From NCBI GenBank assembly GCA_024180945.1, contig JAKSGN010000033.1:434001-498000 (forward strand): 64,000 nt of DNA. Reading direction: 5' to 3'. Positions within the stretch are counted from its first letter, which is position 1, and every line of letters starts with the position of its first letter. Below the pieces are notes generated by a model. That model ran no database searches. It was not told where the DNA came from and saw only the letters and a list, made by a program, of their open reading frames with translations. The translations under genes were made by a program, and so were the position numbers. Source of the stretch: Macrophomina tecta. Taxonomy: Eukaryota; Ascomycota; Dothideomycetes; Botryosphaeriales; Botryosphaeriaceae. Below are positions 57,004 through 64,000 of the stretch, piece after piece.

Positions 57004-57807
57004 ATGGCCCTCGCCAACCAGAACATCCTTATAACCGGCGCCTCCATGGGCATTGGCGCCGCCGTCGCCGAACGCCTCGCCAGCGAAAACGCCAACCTCA
57101 TCCTCCTGGCGCGTTCCTCCGACAAGCTCGCGGACCTCTCCCAGTCCATCTCCACCCGCGCCCCAGCCTGCCGCGTCCTCACGCACACCGTTGATATCAC
57201 CGACCACGCCCAGCTCGACGCCGCCATCAGGCACGCCGTTGGCGAGCTCGGTCCCATCGATGTCCTGATCAACAATGCTGGCCTCGCGCTCGGCGCCCCG
57301 AACGCCTTCCACGACCTCAGTCTGCACGACATCGTCACCATGGCCAACACCAACATCAACGGCCTGATGCTCTCGACCTACGCGGTCCTGAACACCGGCC
57401 GCATGCGCGCAGCCGGGCGCGGCACCATCCTCAACGTCACCTCCGTCACCGGCCTCGAGGTTCCGCCTTTCCCAGGCGAGGCCGTGTACCACGCCTGCAA
57501 GGCGGCGCAGGAGGCCTTCACCAATGCGCTGCGGGTGGAGCTGGTGGGCACCAACGTCAGGGTTCTCGCTGTGCGGCCGGGCGTCGTGGCCACAAACTTC
57601 CACGAGCAGCGGGTGGGCTACAATAAGGGCATGTACGACGATTTCATGAAGGGGTACCAGCCACTGGTCGCGGAAGATGTCGCAAACTCGATTGCCTTCA
57701 TGCTGCGTCAGAGGGAGGCGGTGTCGATCAAGGCTCTCGATATCGTCCCCACAGCGCAGAGGATGTTATCAGTTTTTGATCGAGAATGGAGTCAGAGGAA
57801 TGCGTAA
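57004..57807 (+). CDS. Classical SDR oxidoreductase (YdfG-like)
   Basis: Single exon of 267 residues. The cofactor motif is ITGASMGIG at the N-terminus; then LLARSSDKL (a basic residue that favours NADP), LINNAG, a catalytic Ser in NVTSVTG and the YHACK active site. The C-terminal VRPGVVATNF segment is standard. It is closest in style to NADP-dependent 3-hydroxy acid/serine dehydrogenases. It catalyses reversible alcohol/ketone oxidation-reduction in the cytosol. Downstream of the epoxide hydrolase on the same strand; it could act on the diol, or be a housekeeping enzyme at the edge of the region. Confidence 0.9.
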   Translation: MALANQNILITGASMGIGAAVAERLASENANLILLARSSDKLADLSQSISTRAPACRVLTHTVDITDHAQLDAAIRHAVGELGPIDVLINNAGLALGAPNAFHDLSLHDIVTMANTNINGLMLSTYAVLNTGRMRAAGRGTILNVTSVTGLEVPPFPGEAVYHACKAAQEAFTNALRVELVGTNVRVLAVRPGVVATNFHEQRVGYNKGMYDDFMKGYQPLVAEDVANSIAFMLRQREAVSIKALDIVPTAQRMLSVFDREWSQRNA

Positions 57808-58086
57808 GCTAGGGGCTAAAGACTCCGGCTCGCTTAATATTCGGGATTTTGATAGTCAAAGGGTCCCGTGGAAATATACTAGTAGATAGCTTTTAATAAA
57901 CATGATTTCTCGTGTAAAAAAACTACATCTCAATGCTGCTCTCCTCGTTGTTCCCAGCCCGTGATTAACAATACACTGATCCCATCACGCTCGGCACTAC
58001 ATGCTCGGCCTCGGCCATCTCTCATGATAGCGCGATCTGCGCCGGTAATGACCTATCTAATTCGCGAAGACATCAAAGGGACCCTC

Positions 58087-58487
58087 CTACTCGTCGAAGC
58101 TACGGCCTTCCTCGCCGGATTCATCCTCCTCCTCGTCAGCTTCACCCTCTTCCATAATAGATGTTCCGTCGAATACTCCCATATCGAACGTCTCGGTGAC
58201 CCATTCCTCTGCCGCCTTCACCACCTTCGCTCTTGTGGGACTCTCGGATTCGTCATTGAAGGTGCCCTGCTCGAGAATATCCGGGACTGCATGGTCTCCA
58301 ACGATCCGCGCTACCTCTCGAGTGCTTCCTCTGACGCCTCCCGGCTACGCCTAAGCCTGTTCTGGTATTTGGCCTCCGTCTTGTCAGAGCGCAGCTTGGG
58401 GGGCTTCAACTCGAGCGCGGTCTTGGGAGGCTCTGGCGATGCGGACGGCGAAGCGGCGACGCCCGAAGCTACCGGCGAAGTGGACAT
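58087..58487 (-). pseudogene. Small acidic protein gene with single-base frameshift
   Basis: ATG at 58487 opens a frame rich in Ser/Pro, then KYQNRLRRSREASEEALER, and stops. Shifted by one base the sequence continues without a break as VARIVGDHAVPDILEQGTFN and runs to an acidic tail (MEEGEADEEEDESGEEG) and stop at 58087. The total, 401 bp, is one base short of 134 codons. No intron with proper ends restores frame. The two halves fit as one 133-residue protein with a basic coiled segment and an acidic C-terminus. I do not recognise the family. A real frameshift or a sequencing error are both possible. Confidence 0.5.
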
Positions 58488-59192
58488 TGCGCTGGCTTGA
58501 TTGGAGATCTTCTGTGTATAGTGGCTTGCAGGAGGCAGGGGAGGGCAATCGGTAGCTTTATGATCAGTGGAGCGTGGACAGATGTGCAGGCGGTCGGAAA
58601 TGCGCCTGGTTGGAAGTGCAACGGGGCAAGAGTGCCACCAGTCATAGGCGCAGCAGCAGTCACGTCGACCCGAACCGTTCGCCTTCCAATTGCGCGACTA
58701 ATTCCCGCCGGTGTGCCTTCCCACCGCTGGAACTCTATCGCGCGACCAAGCGTGGCACTACCAAATCCAGCCATGACTTTGACTCTATGGCGCTTTTTGT
58801 AACAGGATTAACTATACCCACTGCGCCACGCCAGCGCAGGCGCCCTTTGATTGAGGATCCTTTTTGGCGTGATTAGATAATATACCAGTCCGTGACAATT
58901 TTGCCATCAATGCCACCACAACCTCTGCATCCTTATTTTTTTTATCAAAGCCGGCGTGTACATATATACACATCAGCCCTGGTGCAACTCAACTTATGAG
59001 GACGCTCTCACGTAGCCCGAGAACCTCGAAGTGCCTTTGATTGCGGTGTGAGCGTATGCACTAGCCTTGTGTTTATGCATCTGAAGCCTGTGCGGCTTGA
59101 CACCGTGAATATCCGCATCTGAACACGGACCGGGGATCTACGGTAATTATTTTTACTACGAAGACAAATTCTATTCAGTCAATTTACTGACC
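58488..59192. other. Gene-free spacer
   Basis: About 700 bp; GC-rich at first, then AT-rich (T-run at about 58937-58945). Likely promoter of the frameshifted minus-strand gene at its left end. No other signal. Confidence 0.4.
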
Positions 59193-59567
59193 TCAAAATC
59201 TCTTGCCGCCGCCATGTTTTCTGTTGTAGGGTCTTTTGGGAGAAATAGGAAGGATGGATGCTCGAGTGCCACTGAAACATTTAGAAGCGATTTGCAGTGC
59301 AGCAGTGAAGAGGCTGCTTTCCCTCTCACAGCTGAGCTCCCTGGTCTCCCTGAAAATGCGGTCATCTTCATCTGCGAGCGGCCGCTGTAAGATGTGCGGG
59401 TGGTCTGCATCAGTGACGGAATCGGGATCCTCTACAGTCTTGCGGTGCAGGTCCAGAATTTCTTGCGAAGGTTGGCCGGGAATCGGCGGCGGGAAGTGTT
59501 CCGGCAGTAGTTCTCGCATTTGTTTTTGGGTATGGCAATTGCGAGAAAAGCTGCAGAGGAAGAACAT
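59193..59567 (-). CDS. Hypothetical small protein
   Basis: Frame of 124 residues with ATG at 59567. The N-terminus is short and hydrophobic (MFFLCSFSRNC). The middle is coherent and charged (MRELLPEHFPPPIPGQPSQE, then DADHPHILQRPLADEDDRIF). The last 40 residues look less protein-like and a GTGAGA donor follows LSC, so the true gene may splice there. No family recognised. A second ATG lies at the MRELL position. Confidence 0.35.
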   Translation of the reverse strand: MFFLCSFSRNCHTQKQMRELLPEHFPPPIPGQPSQEILDLHRKTVEDPDSVTDADHPHILQRPLADEDDRIFRETRELSCERESSLFTAALQIASKCFSGTRASILPISPKRPYNRKHGGGKRF

Positions 59568-60542
59568 GAGGGAGTGCGGGATTCATGTTGGTTGAGCCGC
59601 GCAGGCGCTGATGGGGAGACTTAAGTAGCCCTTACGCCCGCCGTGCCGCCTTTGCCCTAACCCCACATGGCAATATATGCGACTTATGTTACTGAGTACA
59701 TAAATTGAGGCTGTGAAATATTCAGGAGAGTGCTTAGGGGTGAGTAATTGAGTAACGTTTCATTGCGGCTACGGTCGAGAAGTTCCTATATAAATGTATG
59801 CTTAGATTCAATGTACAAATTTATTCCCTTACGTGCTACGACCGCAATGACACCTGCTCTTGATATGATTTACTGTGCCGCATTTCCCTCATACCAGAAT
59901 TTTACCCAAGTATCTATTGGCTTTAATGTTTGCATTTTACCGAACAGCTCGAATGAAAACGAAAGTCTGCTGCGATCAAGAAAATGCCAAACCTATCACC
60001 CGGGGAGGAAAGAGAAAGTGACGGATGTCGTTGGTTATATAGAAAACCATAATATAGTAAGATCGGTAGTGAATCCCAGCTGCGTTACTCTCTTTCGCTG
60101 CCTCAAGGAATTTAGATAGAAGAAAATTCACTATTATTCCCTGGGGGTTCTCGAAACGAAATTTTGAGGGCGACTGAGCGGTCGAATAGTTTGATGCATG
60201 GCCATGAGCCAGCTCAAAGGATATCCCCTCCAAGCACGGTCCATCGTGTTTGAGGTAGTCTGTATGAGAAGCTGAATCTTTCTTCTTGTTGTGATCTGGC
60301 GAGAAAGCTTCCAAGTTTCTGAAATAATACTTGACGTGATTTTGATTCCACGGCGGCTGAGTCCAATTCCGAAAGGCGATTTTTAATTCGATATGGAAAA
60401 TCCTAGTCAACAGTACGCACCCAAAGCAAATGGTCGTACTCGTTCTTTTCCTGCTGCTGTTTCTGAATTTCTGACGGCCTAGCGTCAAAGCTTGTTATCA
60501 TACGCTGTTCCTGTGAGCGGAAGCAAACTCGAACAGGCATAC
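59568..60542. other. Gene-free spacer, 3' of the CCCH gene
   Basis: About 975 bp, AT-rich, no coding signal. The right part is probably the 3' untranslated region of the minus-strand CCCH gene. Confidence 0.4.
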
Positions 60543-63500
60543 TCACCACACCATCCCTCCTTGCCGGTGTGTGGCTTCACCCCCGTTCGCGCTACCTCCG
60601 TGGTGGTTCTGCTGGCGTGGGTTGGATGGCTTTGCGTTGGTCTTGGATGATTTCTGGCTGGGCGCCCAATCATCCGCGAAGTCGACCGCATCAGATGCAA
60701 CGACAGGATTGTCCACTCCGGGCGGGGCGCTGCCCCAGTCATCGTCAAAGTTGACCGGCTCGGCGGTTTCGGCGAATGTTCCACTGCCGTCCGGCGGGTT
60801 GCCCCAATCATCGTCCATCAGGTTGGTTTCTAGTAGTCTATCGTCCGATGCGCTGTGGTCTGCGTGTGCAGAGGTAGTATCGACGAGATGTTGTGTCTCA
60901 CTTTTCGCAGCAAGTTCAGTGGTCTGGACCACGCTATCGAGCCTACCGTCTCGGGGCTGTGCTGAGAACATGCTCGCAGCCGTGGTGTCGTCCGCACCAA
61001 GATCAAGAATTTCCTTTTCCGGCTGAGGCGCGACACTGTCGGTGTCGCTGTCGATGTCACTCTTGTCCACGTCACTAGTCTTCCAGGCAACGGCGGACGG
61101 ATTCCAGTCGCCGACACCGGGCTTCCAATTAGCCGTGGTGAACTTGGGCTTAGTTGACGATTCTGGCTTCCATTCTGTAGCATCTGGCTTTAAGCTGGCC
61201 GTGTCGGATTTCCAGGGAGCAGCTTGCGGCTTCCAGTCGACGGTCTCCGGCTTCCAATCAGCTGCCTCCGGTTTCCAATCCACAGCATCTGGATTCCACG
61301 CTGCGGCTTCGGGGTGCCATTCTTCGGCTTCTGGCTTCATCTCGGGCGACGAGACGGCCATGTTCTTGGCCGCAGGTGGCGCGTCGCCCATGGTGACGCT
61401 CGCGTGATCGTCCGGTTCGCGCTCTTCCAGATCAATCGCAGGGACCCACTCGGCAACTTTTGGGTCGAGGTTGTGAGCGCGGTAGTCGTTCTTGAACTTG
61501 CATGGGAATTGACCACGGCAGCCGGGGCGTTGGCACACATGGCCGTTGAAGCAGTCTGACTTTCTGCAAGCTCCGTGATCTTGGCACGGGTAGCCTTGGA
61601 CGATGACCTTGAGCACGTGGAAAAGCTCGGGGCTAAGCGGATTATGATCATATTCACAGTCAATGCCAACAGCCAGAGATGGGCAGTGGCCCTTGAGCTG
61701 GTAGTCATTGCAAGGCTTCTTCCCCGGCTCCTTTACCATAGCGTTGTAGATGGCGTATTCTTCAGCCGTGGGGCGAGGAAGGTAGAAGTCGAGGCGATCG
61801 CCATACTTGTTCACGGGGATTAGGCCTTCGGTTTCCGCAGAAGGGCGCGGGAGATCAGCTGCAGTAGTAAAGGCGCCGTTGAATTTCTTCTGCTGGGGGC
61901 GTTCCGTGGCGGCCGAGGTATCCTTCGGCCTTGGTGGCTCTGGGGTACCTGAAGCCCAGCGGTTCTGCAAAGCCTCGGCAAGCTGGGGCTTGGTCTCATC
62001 CTGCTGGCGGGATCCCATGCTGAGCTCGGAAGTGGAGCCTGGCCTTTGAGCGCGGGAGGCAACGCTATTGTTGGAGATGGACCCAGCCCGAGAACTCAGT
62101 TGTGGGCCGGTGCCCCAATCTTCAGCAAAGCCGGAGGTCGACGGCCGAGAGCCCTCAGAGAATTTCGATTGAGTGATGGAGCTCTTCTTAGCCCTCGGCG
62201 GCCGGCCCCAGTCGTCCGCAAGATCTGACTGGGGCTTCTTCGAGCTCGCGCCCCAGTCGTCACCATTTGATGGCTCCGGAACGTTGTTTCCCCAATCATC
62301 GGCAAATGCATTGGTGTCTCTCCAGTTCTCTGCCATGTCTTTGCTCTTCGTCTTCGGCTGGGGAATTTCGGGAGCTTCTGGCCCCTTCTGAGGATGGCTG
62401 AATTTGCACCCTTTTCCAAACTTGCACCAGCCCTGTGGGAGATCAGCAATGAGTGATGCATTCGAGATGGCACCGCATTACCTTTTTGATAAAATGAGCG
62501 CAAAGTTGAGACCCAGCGTCTTCCACAATGTCGCCATTCAGGCTGCTCGAACTGCTGATTTCCTTCAAGGCAGCAGCCCCATTGGTTTTGGCGAGACCGC
62601 TTTGCGGGTTCGGCCTGGCATTGACGGGCTCAAGCTGGGAGGCCGGCTGTTTGGTGACGGCTCCCTTGACTGAAGCGGCGCCAGGGTTCCATCCTGGGAG
62701 TGCAGAATCACGGAAGACGGAGGCGAAGTCATCGATGGGCAGGGCGAGGGACTGGTACTCGGACCGTTGAGCAGGAGCACGGATTAGGGTGACACGGTCA
62801 GATTTGCCCAGAAAAGAGCTCAGAAGGGGAAGGTAGCGGGGGTCATGGCAGCCAGCAAAGAAGACATGCTTGCACTGACCGCTGTCGGCGAACAGGCGGA
62901 AAGATTCTACGGAAGCAGTGAGCGGAGATGCAGATCCGGCTGCAGGCCAGGAGACGCACCTTCAATCTTTGAACCGACCCCGCCGGGATTTTCGCCCACA
63001 TCGACAAAGTCAAAGTGGTCTTTGGCACCAGTGAAGGCGGCAGCGACGGGAGCGATGGCACGGGCGTGCAGGCCGCACAGACCTTGACGGCCGAGGGCGT
63101 GGGACAGCTGGGCCAGGTTGCAGTAGATGCGGACGACAATGCGGCAATGGTCGAGAGAGCCCATCTTGCGCAGGCGATCTCTGATCTCGGTGCTCAGCAG
63201 CTGGGCGGCGCTGATGCCGCCCTCACGCATGTTCTTGATCAGGTGGTCCTTGAAGATGTAGCCGTCGCCGTCAACTAGGAGGAGGACGAAAGGGTTCTTC
63301 TCCTGGCCGCGCGCCTGACGCTTGTACTTCTCGCGGTTCTCCTTTTCCTCCTCGTAGTCGGAGCGGAGCATGCGGTAGTCCTCGACGAGGGCCTCATACT
63401 TGCGGAGAAGCTCGTGGAGGGTTTCGTAGTACTGGCCGTCCATCATGCGGAACGAGCGCAGCTGGGCCTCGCAGGCGTCCAATTGGGCGTCGCCGAGCAT
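60543..63500 (-). CDS. CCCH zinc-finger protein with Trp/DDWG repeats
   Basis: Three exons on the minus strand (63500-62960, 62906-62482, 62432-60543) give 951 residues. Residues about 1-75 form a coiled coil (LLRKYEALVEDYRMLRSDYE and a Lys/Glu run). FVLLLVDGDGYIFKDHLI begins a folded N-terminal domain common to fungal CCCH proteins. The CCCH finger spans the second intron: LCAHFIKKGWCKFGKGCKFSH. A Cys/His-rich region with CNDYQLKGHCPSLAVGIDC and further Cys pairs follows at about 560-640. The C-terminal half has tandem Trp repeats (WKPEAADWKPETVDWKP). DDWG-type motifs occur near the middle and at the end. RNA binding is likely. The stop overlaps a GTGAGT donor; splicing to an acceptor near 60500 would change the last residues. 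Probably housekeeping, outside the metabolic region. Confidence 0.85.
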
Positions 63501-64000
63501 GCCTGCCGGAGACTGTGTCAGATCGAATGGGTGGAATCGAGTATCAAAGACAATGACGATGCAGGATGCAAATGTCTGGTGAGTGGTGCAACAGCGGCGG
63601 GAGGCAGTCGCACGTGGCCAGGCTCGGCGGCGGCTCTGAGAAGGCAACTGAGGAGCACTAAGACATTAGCTTCACCGGGCCCAGCAACAGACGCGAAGCT
63701 TGACGCGGAAAACCGCAGACGAGGAATGTGGAGATGGCGAGGTGGTGGAGAGAAATAGCGCCAAGCGGCAGAGCCTTGGCGGCGGCCGGCACGCGACGCG
63801 TCGGTCGCAAGCCGCACCGCCCTCGTCCATCTCCTCTTCTCCGCACCGTCGCATTGGCTGCTCGCTCTCACATCCTGCGGCTGCTGCCTCAGCGAAGCAA
63901 GGGGCGAGTCCGTGGAGGCGCGTCTGCGATAGAGATTTCCACCGGTACCACCGGCCTCTAGTGCGCGAGATCCCGTGCGTGATAGTCCTGCATGCAGCCT
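63501..64000. promoter_or_regulatory. Upstream region of CCCH gene
   Basis: About 500 bp upstream of the minus-strand start. The frame is open further upstream but has no ATG there. No specific site identified. Confidence 0.4.

Noticed and set aside
57961..58500. 179-codon plus-strand frame
   Set aside because: Antisense to the small acidic protein, whose sequence is far more protein-like.
59976..60488. 170-codon minus-strand frame
   Set aside because: Starts with TTG, AT-rich, no family; more likely the 3' untranslated region of the CCCH gene.
1..64000. tRNA genes, rRNA, CRISPR arrays, bacterial operon signals
   Set aside because: I saw no convincing tRNA T-arm/anticodon arrangement, no rRNA, and no regularly spaced direct repeats; the window is eukaryotic.

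Overview
The window looks like nuclear DNA of a filamentous ascomycete (Pezizomycotina). Genes carry short introns (mostly 45-100 bp) with GTRNGT-type donors and CTRAC-like branch points. The proteins are typical fungal families (Zn2Cys6 regulators, MFS drug transporters, a 6-MSAS-type polyketide synthase, fungal flavin monooxygenases). One retroelement shows C-to-T/G-to-A decay of the kind left by RIP. The species cannot be named from sequence alone.

Layout, left to right. 1-1624: 5' part of a hAT DNA transposon (minus strand). 2905-7656: MFS exporter and Zn2Cys6 regulator. 9668-10639 (minus) and 11451-16860 (plus): a divergent pair, an SMP-30/gluconolactonase-like protein and a 1784-residue partially reducing PKS of the 6-methylsalicylate/mellein synthase type. 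19551-22334: an FMO-type monooxygenase and, convergent to it, a secreted CAP protein. 25476-27788: a Baeyer-Villiger-type monooxygenase with ten introns. 28903-30562 (minus): second MFS exporter. 32690-34052: TauD-like 2-oxoglutarate dioxygenase. 35022-36082 (minus): extended SDR reductase, divergent from a tautomerase with N-terminal proline (36769-37230). 38069-39955: large unrecognised protein. 40773-41921 (minus): MDR oxidoreductase whose 5' end was cut by an intact Mutator-like element (41896-45542). 45852-47514: second Zn2Cys6-type regulator. 47790-48400: decayed ankyrin-repeat gene. 48492-54284: RIP-degraded Ty1/Copia retrotransposon with 221-bp LTRs and a 5-bp target duplication. 54984-56315: epoxide hydrolase. 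57004-57807: classical SDR. 58087-58487: frameshifted small acidic protein. 60543-63500: CCCH zinc-finger protein, probably outside the metabolic region.

Functionally, 2.9-57.8 kb reads as a secondary-metabolite region. A PKS makes an aromatic core. Two flavin monooxygenases, a 2-oxoglutarate dioxygenase, three dehydrogenases/reductases, a tautomerase and an epoxide hydrolase could tailor it. Two exporters and two regulators complete the set. No cytochrome P450 was recognised. Co-regulation and the product are inference, and transposons now break the region up.

The most striking observation is the Mutator-like element. It has 77-bp terminal inverted repeats and a 9-bp target duplication (GACTCCAGC). 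It sits inside codon 11 of the MDR gene, and its terminal repeat supplies a new in-frame ATG to the truncated gene. The displaced native N-terminus remains on the far side at 45543-45574.
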